Shown one piece after another: positions 32,083-40,348 of a stretch of DNA of 64,000 nucleotides. The stretch is from assembly GCF_014654675.1 (NCBI RefSeq), contig NZ_BNBC01000028.1, positions 1 to 64,000 on the forward strand, in the 5' to 3' direction. Each line of letters begins with the position of its first letter. Position 1 is the stretch's first letter. Under the pieces are notes generated by a model, which saw only the letters and a program-made list of their open reading frames with translations, did not search any database and was not told the origin of the DNA. The stretch comes from Streptomyces spiralis (GTDB lineage Bacteria; Actinomycetota; Actinomycetes; Streptomycetales; Streptomycetaceae). Made by a program: the position numbers and the translations under genes.

Positions 32083-32380
32083 GACGCCCACTCCTTAAGT
32101 GGTGAGGTCGGCGGCGCTCATCGCGGCGGGTACGTCACCGAGTCCCGTCAGTGACGCGCAACAGAGGCCGCCGATCGGCCGGCGGTCCGGGCCGTCCCGG
32201 ACGTAAGTCGCTTCACGGCTGCGCTCCGCGGCGGCTCTGCCACGGGGCGTGTGCGTAGCGGGACAGTAGCGAAGCCGGTTCGCTGAGCGGAAGCCTCCGT
32301 CCAGAATCCGGGCAAGGGCAGATCCGGCCTGCCTGCATTCGTCCGGATACGCGCGCAGTCCCGGGCCGTGGCGCGCGGCA

Positions 32381-34180
32381 TCAGCGCATGCGCGTGGCCC
32401 ACTCCCGCACCTTGGCGATCCGCTGGCGCAGCTGTCCCGCCGTCGCCTCGGCGCTCGGCGGGCCGCCGCACACCCGGCGCAGCTCGGTGTGGATCACGCC
32501 GTGCGGTTTGCCGCTCTGGTGGACGTAGGCGCCGACCAGGGTGTTGAGCTCCCGGCGCAGCTCCATCAGCTCCTTGTGGGTCACCACCGGCCGCCGGTCG
32601 GCGGGCAGTTCGAGCAGATCGGCCTCGCTGTCCGGCTTCCTGCGGCTGTGCGCGATCTGCCGCGCCTGCCGCTTCTGCAGCAGCAGCTGCACCTGCTCGG
32701 GCTCCAGCAGGCCGGGGATGCCGAGGTAGTCCTGCTCCTCCTCGCTGCCCGGGTGGGCCTGCATGCCGAACTCGGCGCCGTCGTAGAGGACCCGGTCGAA
32801 GACGGCGTCGGACTCCAGTGCCTCGAACGGCAGCATGTCCTGCTCGCCGGTGTCCTCGTCCTGCTCCCGGTTCGCCTCCTCCATCTCCTTCTCGGACTCG
32901 GCGTACGGGTCCTCCTCGCCCTCCTTCTTCGGCTTGTCGAGGGCGTGGTCGCGCTCGACCTCCATCTCGTTGGCGAAGGTGAGCAGGTCCGGGATGGTCG
33001 GCAGGAAGACGGAGGCGGTCTCGCCGCGCCGCCGGGACCGTACGAAACGGCCGACTGCCTGGGCGAAGAACAGCGGGGTGGAGATCGTCGTGGCGTAGAC
33101 GCCGACCGCGAGGCGGGGCACGTCGACACCCTCGGACACCATGCGGACCGCGACCATCCAGCGGTCGTCGCCGTCGCTGAACTCGTCGATCTTCTTCGAG
33201 GCGCCCGCGTCGTCGGAGAGGACGACCGTCGCGCCACTGCCCGTGATCTCGCGGATCAGCTTGGCGTAGGCGCGCGCGGAGTCCTGGTCGGAGGCGATGA
33301 CGAGGGCACCGGCGTCCGGGATGGCCTTGCGGACCTCGGTCAGCCGCTGGTCGGCGGCGCGCAGCACGGCCGGCATCCACTCGCCGCGCGGGTCGAGCGC
33401 GGTGCGCCAGGCCTGGCTGACCGCGTCCTTGGTCATCGGCTCGCCCAGCCTGGCCTCGATCTCGTCGCCGGCCTTCGTGCGCCAGCGCATGTTGCCGCTG
33501 TAGGAGAGGAAGATGACGGGCCGCACGACGCCGTCGGAGAGCGCGGAGCCGTAGCCGTAGGTGTAGTCGGCGGCCGAGCGCCGGATGCCGTCCTGGCCCT
33601 CCTCGTACGTCACGAACGGGATGGGGTTGGTGTCGGAGCGGAACGGCGTGCCGGTGAGGGCGAGGCGGCGGGTCGCCGGCTCGAACGCCTCCAGACAGGC
33701 CTCGCCCCACGACTTGGAGTCACCGGCGTGGTGGATCTCGTCGAGGATGACGAGGGTCTTGCGCTGCTCGACGCGGTTGCGGTGCAGCATGGGGCGCACG
33801 CCGACGCCCGCGTACGTCACGGCGACGCCGTGGTACTCCCTGCCGAGCGGGCCCGCGCTGTACTCGGGGTCCAGCTTGATGCCTATGCGCGCCGCCGCCT
33901 CGGCCCACTGCTTCTTCAGGTGCTCGGTGGGCGCGACCACGGTCACCTGCTGGACGACGTGGTGGTGCAGCAGCCATGAGGCGAGCGTCAGCGCGAAGGT
34001 CGTCTTGCCGGCGCCGGGGGTGGCGACCGCGAGGAAGTCGCGCGGCTGCTCCTGGATGTACTTCTCCATCGCCCCCTGCTGCCAGGCACGCAGTTTGCTG
34101 GCGGTGCCCCAGGGCGCGCGTCCGGGGAAGGCGGGCGAGAGATGGTGCGAGTGCGACGAGCTGGCGGCGGTAGTAGTCAC
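32381..34180 (-). CDS. DEAD/DEAH-box helicase (UvsW/SSL2-like SF2)
   Basis: 599 residues. Walker A is ATPGAGKTT (about residue 53), motif II is DEIHH, motif III is LTGTPFRSD, and the second RecA domain contains SEGVDVPRL and QAVGRFVRSRR. An acidic insert (KKEGEEDPYAESEKEMEEANREQ) precedes the C-terminal domain. The subgroup is widespread in Streptomyces; its cellular role is unassigned, with DNA repair the usual guess. It starts with GTG after CGGAGACC. Confidence 0.88.
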   Translation of the reverse strand: MTTTAASSSHSHHLSPAFPGRAPWGTASKLRAWQQGAMEKYIQEQPRDFLAVATPGAGKTTFALTLASWLLHHHVVQQVTVVAPTEHLKKQWAEAAARIGIKLDPEYSAGPLGREYHGVAVTYAGVGVRPMLHRNRVEQRKTLVILDEIHHAGDSKSWGEACLEAFEPATRRLALTGTPFRSDTNPIPFVTYEEGQDGIRRSAADYTYGYGSALSDGVVRPVIFLSYSGNMRWRTKAGDEIEARLGEPMTKDAVSQAWRTALDPRGEWMPAVLRAADQRLTEVRKAIPDAGALVIASDQDSARAYAKLIREITGSGATVVLSDDAGASKKIDEFSDGDDRWMVAVRMVSEGVDVPRLAVGVYATTISTPLFFAQAVGRFVRSRRRGETASVFLPTIPDLLTFANEMEVERDHALDKPKKEGEEDPYAESEKEMEEANREQDEDTGEQDMLPFEALESDAVFDRVLYDGAEFGMQAHPGSEEEQDYLGIPGLLEPEQVQLLLQKRQARQIAHSRRKPDSEADLLELPADRRPVVTHKELMELRRELNTLVGAYVHQSGKPHGVIHTELRRVCGGPPSAEATAGQLRQRIAKVREWATRMR

Positions 34181-34304
34181 GGTCTCCGGTTCGTTGTGCT
34201 GGGGGCTCGGCTACGGATGACGACCGAGCCACCCTACCGGTGTGCTCACCCGTCACCCGGGCCGACGACACCCCGCCGACCCCGGTTGCGACACGCGTCA
34301 CAGA

Positions 34305-34673
34305 TCATCGGGCAAAACGCGGCAACTGCGCGGCGATCTTGGGTACATCGAGGGCGCCCTGGCAGACATCGAGCACGAAGCGCTCGGCCTCGTCCACGTC
34401 GAAGTCCGCGTCCAGCGGATGCCCGTTGAGGTGCAGTAAGACCCAGGTCGCGTACCAGGCGATGCGCTTGTTCCCGTCCACGAGTCCGCGGTTGCGCGCC
34501 AGGGACTCCATCAGGGCGGCGGCCTTCTGCCAGACGTCCGGGTAGGCGTCCTGCCCGAACACGCTCGACTGTGGACGCGCCAGCGCCGAGTCCAGCAGAC
34601 CGTAGTCGCGCACCTCGTCCGCCCCGAGCCGCTTGGCGAGGTTCAGCAGCTCGGGAAGGGTGAGGTAGTACAT
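34305..34673 (-). CDS. Doc/Fic-family toxin with altered active-site motif
   Basis: 122 residues, death-on-curing fold. The Fic-type motif is normally H-x-F/L-x-D-G-N-K-R. Here it reads RGLVDGNKR, with Arg62 where the catalytic His should be (codon CGC, one base from CAC). Doc phosphorylates EF-Tu, and loss of the His would be expected to weaken or abolish that. It overlaps the antitoxin stop by 1 bp, the usual coupled toxin-antitoxin order. Confidence 0.85.
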   Translation of the reverse strand: MYYLTLPELLNLAKRLGADEVRDYGLLDSALARPQSSVFGQDAYPDVWQKAAALMESLARNRGLVDGNKRIAWYATWVLLHLNGHPLDADFDVDEAERFVLDVCQGALDVPKIAAQLPRFAR

Positions 34674-34870
34674 CAGGCCAGTCTCCGGTTGAGCTCGGCG
34701 CTGGCCTTGAGCACGTGCTCGGCCGCCTCGTTGAACAGCCGGGAGCGCTCGTTCACGGCAGCGATCACCGCGTCGTGCGCGAACGCCTGCATGCTCCTGC
34801 CCTCGGCCGCCGCCCGCTCGCGCAGCGCCTCGAGTTCCTCGTCCGTGAAGCGGAGGTTCAGTCCAGCCAT
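34673..34870 (-). CDS. Antitoxin of the Doc-type pair (ribbon-helix-helix-like)
   Basis: 65 residues. The N-terminal NLRFTDEELEALRERAAAEGRSMQAFAHDAVIAAV has the ribbon-helix-helix pattern for DNA binding and dimerisation; the C-terminal helix would embrace the toxin. It is upstream of and overlaps the toxin gene. The tandem TACTACGTGG repeats before its start are the likely autoregulatory operator. Confidence 0.85.
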   Translation of the reverse strand: MAGLNLRFTDEELEALRERAAAEGRSMQAFAHDAVIAAVNERSRLFNEAAEHVLKASAELNRRLA

Positions 34871-34880
34871 ACCTCGACGG

Positions 34881-34910
34881 TACTACGTGGTACTACGTGG
34901 CACCACGAGG
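34881..34910. promoter_or_regulatory. Tandem 10-bp repeats, likely toxin-antitoxin operator
   Basis: TACTACGTGG occurs at 34881-34890 and 34891-34900, followed by the related CACCACGAGG. The 10-bp period places the copies on the same face of the helix, as expected for cooperative ribbon-helix-helix binding. It starts 10 bp before the antitoxin gene and reaches the end of the MFS gene. Confidence 0.6.
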
Positions 34911-34912
34911 TG

Positions 34913-36424
34913 TCACCGCGTTTCGCCCCGCACCCGCCTGGCCACCCAAACCCCCACCAACGCCACCCCGGCCATCGGCAGGAACACCGCCGCGAAGGCG
35001 GCCGGGTGGGCGGTGGAACCGGTCGCCGTGGCGGTCGTGTGGGCCACCGTGCCGCCGCCCAGCGCGGCGAACGCGGCACCCCCCACCGCGAGCAGCAGGA
35101 CGTTGGACAGGGCGTCGGAGATCTGCAGGGCCGCGGAGTTGGTGCCGGCCTCCTCGGGGGCGGACAGCCGCAGCAGCAGCACGCTGGTGGAGGCGATGAC
35201 CAGGCCCATGCCGAAGCAGCCGAAGCCCCAGGCGACGGCGACCGTCCAGACCGGCACGGAGTGGATCAGCACGCTGGGCGCGGTGGCGATGGCCGCCGCC
35301 ACCAGCACCATCCCGAGTGTCATCAGCCGCTCCCGGTACGGCGCCATCCTGGGCCGCGACTGCACCCAGGAGCCGAGCGCCCAGGTCCCGCCGCCCGCCG
35401 CCAGCGAGAAGCCGGCCAGCGTCGGGGAGAGCCCCCGCTGGGTGACGAGCATCAGCGGGACGAAGGACTCGGCGGCGATGAAGGAGCCTGCCGCGACCCC
35501 GCGCAGCAGCACCACGGACGGCAGCCCGCGCGCCGCCCGGTAGGTGCCGCGCGGCAGCAGCCCGCGCACGGCCGGCACCAGCAGCGCGGCCCCCGCCGCT
35601 CCCGGTATCAGCGATATCCAGCGCAGGTCCTGCGCCGCGTACTGGAGCAGCCCGGCGCCGAACGAGATACCGAGGGCGAGCCGGATGCGCCGCAGGTCGA
35701 AGGACTGCTCGGTCTCCTCGTCGGTGCCCTCCCCCACCGGGCCCGACGCCCGCCGCCGTATCTGGGGCAGCGCCATCGCCAGCGGGAACACGACCAGCAC
35801 CGGGATGCCGATGAACACCCAGCGCCATCCCAGGTGCTCGGTCACCGCGCCCGAGGCGAGCGGGCCGACGATCGACGGGACCACCCAGGCCGCCGCGAAC
35901 GCCGCCATGATTGCCGGACGCAGCCGCTCCGGATAGGCCCGCCCCACGACGACGTACAGGGCGACGATCACCAGCCCGCCGCCGAACCCCTGCACGGCCC
36001 GTCCCGCGATGAACACCCACATCGTCGCGGCCGTCCCGGCCAGCAGCAGCCCCGCCGCGAAGGCGCCGATCCCCGCGGTCAGCGCACCCAGCGGACCGCG
36101 CCGGTCCGACCACTGCCCGGCGAGCACCATCCCGAACAGACTCGTCGTGAAGAACCCCGAGAACGCGAAGGCGTACAGCGACAGCCCGTGCAACTCCCGG
36201 GCCGCGACCGGCATCGCCGTGCCCACGGCGGTCGCCTCGAAGGCGATCAGCAGCACGACGGAGACGATCCCGACGCTGAGCGATCGGTAGGCCCGGCCGA
36301 GCACGGTGTCGGTGGCCTCTTCGGCCGCCGCGGGGGCGGGGGCCGGTGCCTCCCGCGGGCGGGATCTGCCGGGCTGGTCGGAGGTGCCGGCGACGCCGGT
36401 GTCGCGTGGTTCCAGGGCGGTCAT
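34913..36424 (-). CDS. MFS exporter (DHA2-like)
   Basis: 503 residues with about 12-14 hydrophobic segments. Motif A-like GQWSDRRGPLGAL follows the second helix, and GRAVQGFGGGLVIVALYVVVGRAYP is the fourth-helix block. DHA2 members are mostly drug or metabolite exporters. The N-terminal 50 residues are a disordered Ala/Pro-rich tail. The ATG at 36424 is used. No regulator is adjacent, so the substrate is unknown. Confidence 0.85.
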   Translation of the reverse strand: MTALEPRDTGVAGTSDQPGRSRPREAPAPAPAAAEEATDTVLGRAYRSLSVGIVSVVLLIAFEATAVGTAMPVAARELHGLSLYAFAFSGFFTTSLFGMVLAGQWSDRRGPLGALTAGIGAFAAGLLLAGTAATMWVFIAGRAVQGFGGGLVIVALYVVVGRAYPERLRPAIMAAFAAAWVVPSIVGPLASGAVTEHLGWRWVFIGIPVLVVFPLAMALPQIRRRASGPVGEGTDEETEQSFDLRRIRLALGISFGAGLLQYAAQDLRWISLIPGAAGAALLVPAVRGLLPRGTYRAARGLPSVVLLRGVAAGSFIAAESFVPLMLVTQRGLSPTLAGFSLAAGGGTWALGSWVQSRPRMAPYRERLMTLGMVLVAAAIATAPSVLIHSVPVWTVAVAWGFGCFGMGLVIASTSVLLLRLSAPEEAGTNSAALQISDALSNVLLLAVGGAAFAALGGGTVAHTTATATGSTAHPAAFAAVFLPMAGVALVGVWVARRVRGETR

Positions 36425-36656
36425 GGTCGTCAGGGTAAGGTCCACAGCCGCTTCTTGCCCCTGTCGGGAGTCGCCCCCGGACCGGGACCTTGGTCGTACG
36501 ACCTCCACTCGTCCTCCCCCTTCTCCACGAACGTTCTTTGTGAACGGCGTATGGCAGTCGCGTTGCAGCCCCCGCGGTTTCCTTGAGTCGCCCCTTCACC
36601 ACGGCCTACGGTCGACGCACCGAGTTCGGAACGGACCGCCCAGCGGTTCCCGACAC

Positions 36657-36728
36657 GGCCGTGTGCCCGAGTGGCCCAGGGACTCGCCTGCAAAGCGAGG
36701 TACGCGGGTTCAATTCCCGCCACGGCCT
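36657..36728 (+). tRNA. tRNA-Cys (anticodon GCA)
   Basis: The acceptor stem GGCCGTG pairs with CACGGCC (36721-36727), with discriminator T. The anticodon stem CTCGC/GCGAG has the loop CTGCAAA, so the anticodon is GCA. The T-loop is GGTTCAATTCC. No CCA is encoded. Its 3' half is duplicated at 39715-39757. Confidence 0.95.
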
Positions 36729-36729
36729 C
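36687..36729 (+). repeat. Attachment site copy inside tRNA-Cys
   Basis: This 43-bp segment, covering the anticodon loop to just past the tRNA 3' end, is repeated exactly at 39715-39757. A direct repeat of a tRNA 3' half is the classical mark of site-specific integration by a tyrosine integrase. Confidence 0.85.
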
Positions 36730-36752
36730 TGTTGCCTTGAACAGGCAAAACG

Positions 36753-36786
36753 AAGGGGCGGCACCCTTGATGGGGTGCCGCCCCTT
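36753..36786 (+). terminator. Terminator after tRNA-Cys
   Basis: A 14-bp stem (AA plus GGGGCGGCACCC pairing with its complement at 36773-36786) with a 6-nt loop, followed by T, 24 bp after the tRNA. Confidence 0.8.
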
Positions 36787-36790
36787 TGCT

Positions 36791-36812
36791 CGTCCGTCTC
36801 AGTTTCCGTCTC
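36791..36812 (+). promoter_or_regulatory. Candidate integrase arm-type repeat, left end of relic element
   Basis: CCGTCTCA occurs twice, 12 bp apart, within a 22-bp sequence that is repeated exactly at 39629-39650 in the same orientation near the other end of the element. Paired short repeats inside each att end are typical of integrase arm-binding sites. Confidence 0.5.
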
Positions 36813-36894
36813 AGTCGACAGCAAGTCCCTGCCTATACCGGTCCGGGCTCCGCTCACCAGGAGTCGTCGTCTGGTTGGGCACCTGGCGATCGAC

Positions 36895-37090
36895 TCAGGC
36901 CTGGAGACGTGGGAGATCCACATCCTCCAATTCCTGGGGTTGAACGAAACCGCCACCGTCAGCAACTCCCGTCCGCTGACTCACATCACCTGTGTCGACC
37001 TCGCGGAGGGACCCGTCTCGCGTGCGCTGCCAGTGCGTCCCCTCAGCATCACGGAAGGCAATGCTGACGCCGACGATGTGCTCCATTCGG
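36895..37090 (-). pseudogene. Possible gene fragment inside the relic element
   Basis: The minus frame ending at 36895 contains VGVSIAFRDAEGTHWQRTRDGSLREVD, a pattern like the C-terminal ends of some Streptomyces hypothetical proteins. Upstream of about 37090 the frame turns into unconvincing Arg/Pro-rich sequence. It may be the remnant of a lost element gene. Confidence 0.3.
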
Positions 37091-37118
37091 GCGGCATGCC
37101 GGCGCGCTGGCGGCAGCC

Positions 37119-37658
37119 GTGCCGATGCAACTGGCCAACGCGCACGCGAAGGCTCATGCCGCACACCTTGCGGTAGGGCTGAGGAAGCGGAGCCCCTACG
37201 GTGTCGCCCTCTCAGGATTGGTGCGCGAGTACCTGGCGCAGACGGCGCGGGAGCTTGGGGAGTCCGTACGAGACGTGCGCGGGTACGAGTACGCAGTGAT
37301 CCACGATCACGCACTCTTCCCCTTCAGGTACGCAGACAAGCCGAGGCCGCTTGATCGTGCCCGGTTGCCTTCGAACGCGTCGCCCACCCGGCATCGACTG
37401 TTCCGGGCGCATGGGCCCCAGCCGCCAGAGGGGCTGTTCGACCTCGATGACGGCCTGGCGACGGAGGAGTACCTGGGGCTGTACGAAGCGTTCGAGGAGT
37501 TGGGAGCTTCTACGAAGCTGATCTGCGTCTTCTTCACGGCCGATCCGGAGAACGGCATCCATGCCATTCACTGGGGAGAGGCTCACCTCGAACCGGACCG
37601 AACGTTCACGTGGCCGTACAAGGAACAGCTCCCCGTCGCTCCCGTGCCGCTTGAGTGA
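37119..37658 (+). CDS. Hypothetical protein in the relic element
   Basis: 179 residues from a GTG at 37119; an ATG two codons later is equally possible. The soluble protein has normal codon bias and an aromatic, acidic C-terminal half (DDGLATEEYLGLYEAFEELG, LICVFFTADPENGIHAIHWGEAHLEPDRTFTWPY). I do not recognise the family. The start is uncertain, since the gene may have lost its 5' end when the element decayed. Confidence 0.6.
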   Translation: MPMQLANAHAKAHAAHLAVGLRKRSPYGVALSGLVREYLAQTARELGESVRDVRGYEYAVIHDHALFPFRYADKPRPLDRARLPSNASPTRHRLFRAHGPQPPEGLFDLDDGLATEEYLGLYEAFEELGASTKLICVFFTADPENGIHAIHWGEAHLEPDRTFTWPYKEQLPVAPVPLE

Positions 37659-38306
37659 CCTGCAGGGTCCGCCGCTGTCGGCAGAGAGTCCGGCTGCCAT
37701 CACCAGCCGACATCAACGACGCCGGACCAGGGCGGACAACGACGGCCTCGGCTGGAATGCCGGCCAGCCACGAGGGCCCATTCCGGGATGTCGCCTGACC
37801 CAGCGAGCGAACTTGTAAGCAGCGGTCGCCGTCCACCGATTCGATCTCCCCCAGGCGTCTCCCGGCGGTGCCGGCTGCCAGGGAAAGCGCAGGTCGCAGT
37901 GCGGGGGCGGAGCACACTGTAAATCTGCTGGACGGCCAGAGTCGGGGCGTATCCGCGCCATCCGAGGGCGGTCGGGAGCAACTACAGCCCGTGCCGATGG
38001 CCCGCACAGCGGGGCTCAATGAAGGAGGTGGAGGAGCGCTTCTCGGCCTGCTGACGGCCGGGCTCACTGTGTCCGTGGCGGTCGGCGAGTCCAGCATCGC
38101 CTGAGCCCTGCAGCCGTGCCGAAGGTCGTTCGACGCTCAGACCGCGGCGCACACCCCGGCTAGGTCGTCGGCGAGGATCCCCGGGCACGCCAATCGATCA
38201 CGGTTCGTGTGTAGCCGCCCTTGGACCTACAACATCATGAGGCGAGCTGTGAGTCCCCGCTCGTATCGTGAAGAGAGACAGAGCTGCGGGGCAAGGCAGG
38301 GAAGTC
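37659..38306. other. Low-coding stretch inside the relic element
   Basis: No reading frame here has convincing codon bias on either strand; several overlapping short frames run both ways. It is probably decayed sequence of the integrated element, with the promoter of the phosphatase gene at its right end. Confidence 0.5.
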
Positions 38307-39416
38307 ATGAAGGTACCGGCGGTCGACTACGCGGCGGTGTTCCAGGCCCTTCCCGGGGCGGTGGCGCTGGTGACCCCGCAGCTGATCTACGCGGACGCCA
38401 ACGCGGAGTTCTTGCGCCTCCGGGGCCTCCCCCGCGAGCAGGTGGTCGGTCGCTTCGTGCCCGAGGACTACCCCGAAAAAGACCCCTCCGAGCCTCTCCT
38501 GCTCAGAGTTCTGGCATCACTACGCCGGGCAGCGTGCACCGGTGAGCGCAGCATCGTGGCGTTGCAGCGCTACGACGTGGAGGACCCCGATCTGCCCGGA
38601 GTGCGGCACGAGCGGTACTTCAACATGACCAACATCCCCGTGTTCGGATCTGACGAACGGGTAACGCTGTTGCTGCACCGGGCGGAGGACGTCACCGAGC
38701 TCATCCGCGCCCGTGAAGTCGCGCTGACCTTGCAAGAAGCCATGCTGCCCGCTCCTCGCCCGGTCGGCCGGCACCCGGCGGCCGTACGCTACCGGCCCGC
38801 CTCCGAAGCGCTGCATGTGGCCGGCGACTGGTACGACCTGGTCGACCTGCCCGGCGACCGCATCACCGTCGCGGTCGGCGACGTCGTCGGCCACGGCCTG
38901 CCCGCAGCCGGCGTCATGGGACAACTGCGCAGCGCCCTCACCGCCGCCTCCCTCGTCGCCGAAGGCCCCGCCCGCGCCCTGGAGGTCCTCGGGTTGTACG
39001 CCCGCACCGTCGACGGCGCCGAGAACACCACCGTGGCCACGGCATTCATCGACTGGAAGACCCGCACCATCACCTACAGCAGCGCGGGCCACCCCCCACC
39101 CGCGCTCCTGCAGAAGGACGGGACCGTCGAGTTCCTGGACCAGGCCACCGACCCGCCACTGGCCGCCCGTCCCGAACACGCCCCCCGGATCCAGGCTGCA
39201 GCGGACTTCCACGAGGGCGCCGTTGTCGTGCTCTACACAGACGGCCTGATCGAACGCCGCGGCGAAGACATCGACACCGGCCTCGCCCGGCTCGCCGACT
39301 CCCTGGTTCGCCACCAGGCAGAGGACCCCGAACCCCTCGCCGACGCCGTGCTCAACGACCTACTCCCACCCGGTGACGCCACCGACGACACCGCCCTGGT
39401 CATCGTGCGCCTGTGA
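38307..39416 (+). CDS. PAS-PP2C (SpoIIE-type) serine/threonine phosphatase
   Basis: 369 residues. The N-terminal PAS-like sensor (about 5-135: VFQALPGAVALVTPQLIYADANAEFLRLRG) is followed by a SpoIIE/RsbU-type phosphatase domain: AGDWYDLVDLPGDRITVAVGDVVGHGLPAA, SSAGHPPPAL and VLYTDGLIERR, with metal-binding Asp residues. Such proteins dephosphorylate anti-sigma antagonists in partner-switching stress pathways. The ATG at 38307 follows GGCAGGGAAGTC. It is the only clearly intact functional gene in the relic element. Confidence 0.9.
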   Translation: MKVPAVDYAAVFQALPGAVALVTPQLIYADANAEFLRLRGLPREQVVGRFVPEDYPEKDPSEPLLLRVLASLRRAACTGERSIVALQRYDVEDPDLPGVRHERYFNMTNIPVFGSDERVTLLLHRAEDVTELIRAREVALTLQEAMLPAPRPVGRHPAAVRYRPASEALHVAGDWYDLVDLPGDRITVAVGDVVGHGLPAAGVMGQLRSALTAASLVAEGPARALEVLGLYARTVDGAENTTVATAFIDWKTRTITYSSAGHPPPALLQKDGTVEFLDQATDPPLAARPEHAPRIQAAADFHEGAVVVLYTDGLIERRGEDIDTGLARLADSLVRHQAEDPEPLADAVLNDLLPPGDATDDTALVIVRL

Positions 39417-39628
39417 ATCCAGCCCGCTACGTTCGCCTGCAAGCTGCAGCGCGCCACCGCGCCCGGGGCAGACCTGGGGCAGCGACCCCAGGCTTGAGCA
39501 ACATCCGCGGTTAACCCTGAGAGCCTGTCAGACGCTCGTCGGCCTCGTTGGATGATCAGGAGCCACATCACGCTTCGCGTATCAATCGCGCAGGACGTAA
39601 GGTCATCGCGGCTGACGCGAGGAGACAG

Positions 39629-39650
39629 CGTCCGTCTCAGTTTCCGTCTC
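39629..39650 (+). promoter_or_regulatory. Candidate integrase arm-type repeat, right end of relic element
   Basis: This is an exact 22-bp copy of 36791-36812 with two CCGTCTC units. It lies 64 bp inside the right att copy, mirroring the 61-bp distance at the left end. Confidence 0.5.
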
Positions 39651-39714
39651 GTTCATCGCCGTACACAGCCTTACGGAGCCGCATCCGGATGGCGCTCTGA
39701 CCAGCGACGACAAA

Positions 39715-39757
39715 CCTGCAAAGCGAGGTACGCGGGTTCAATTCCCGCCACGGCCTC
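39715..39757 (+). repeat. Attachment site copy at the right end of the relic element
   Basis: An exact 43-bp copy of the tRNA-Cys 3' half. The 5' half of the tRNA is missing here, so this is not a functional tRNA. Its left portion is the element boundary; its right portion overlaps the 3' end of the SUKH-like gene. Confidence 0.85.
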
Positions 39758-40238
39758 CCAGCGTGCGGTGCAGCAGCCAGAGGCTGAAGGCGAGGGTGGA
39801 GACGTCCTCGTCGAAGGGGTGGAGCGTGGCCTCGGCCGCGCTCCAGTTCCACACCTCGCCCGTGGCTCCGTCGACCACCAGGCTGTCGCCCTCGGCGAAG
39901 TGGCCGAGGCGTATCAAGCGGTCGACGTGGGACGGAAGTTCGGCACGCCGGTAAGCGCCCGGGTGCTCGTCGGCGTAGTACTCGGCGAGGGTGCGCAGGG
40001 GGATGTCGGTGTCCAGCTCGAAGAGGATGCCGTCCTCGGGCAGGCCCGTCTCGCGCAGGAAGCGGCGGGTCGGCTCGTGGGTGAGCGTGGCCGGGAAGTC
40101 GACGTCCTCGAAGCGGACGACGCGGCCCCGGCCGAACTCCTCGTCCAGGAGGCGGGCGGGCAGGCGCAGGGTCAGGCCCTGGTTCGGATCCCCGGCCTCC
40201 TCGGCCAGGGCGGTCACCGCGGTGCAGGTCGTGCTCAT
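39738..40238 (-). CDS. SUKH-4-like immunity/regulatory protein
   Basis: 166 residues. The pattern RFEDVDFPATLTHEPTRRFLRETGLPED, LIRLGHFAEGDSLVVDGATGEVWNW and LAFSLWLLHRTL is that of the SUKH-4 group, often immunity proteins of polymorphic toxins or stand-alone Streptomyces proteins. The last residues (GRGGN) and the stop come from the tRNA-Cys att sequence read in antisense, so the C-terminus may be foreshortened or may always have ended in the tRNA gene. No toxin gene is adjacent. Confidence 0.75.
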   Translation of the reverse strand: MSTTCTAVTALAEEAGDPNQGLTLRLPARLLDEEFGRGRVVRFEDVDFPATLTHEPTRRFLRETGLPEDGILFELDTDIPLRTLAEYYADEHPGAYRRAELPSHVDRLIRLGHFAEGDSLVVDGATGEVWNWSAAEATLHPFDEDVSTLAFSLWLLHRTLGGRGGN

Positions 40239-40348
40239 CGTTCCCCCGTGTTCTCCGAAGCCGTCGTACCGACTGCCCGACTGCCGAAAACACTACGACG
40301 CACCACTGACAAAGCCCCCGGCCTGCGAGAACGCCGGGGCTCAGCCGC

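Larger units (their letters stand above)
36730..39714. mobile_element. Relic integrative element at tRNA-Cys (about 3 kb)
   Basis: The segment is bounded by exact 43-bp direct repeats of the tRNA-Cys 3' half. It holds a hypothetical gene, a PAS-PP2C phosphatase gene and about 1.3 kb with little coding signal. CCGTCTCA repeat pairs sit about 62 bp inside each end, as expected of integrase arm-type sites. No integrase, excisionase or replication gene remains, so it should no longer move on its own. Confidence 0.75.

Noticed and set aside
37606..38097. Genes on the minus strand within the relic element
   Set aside because: The frames overlap one another, lack ribosome binding sites and codon bias, and resemble no family.
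39715..39757. Second tRNA gene
   Set aside because: Only the 3' half of tRNA-Cys is present; the 5' acceptor strand and D-arm are missing, so it is an att copy.
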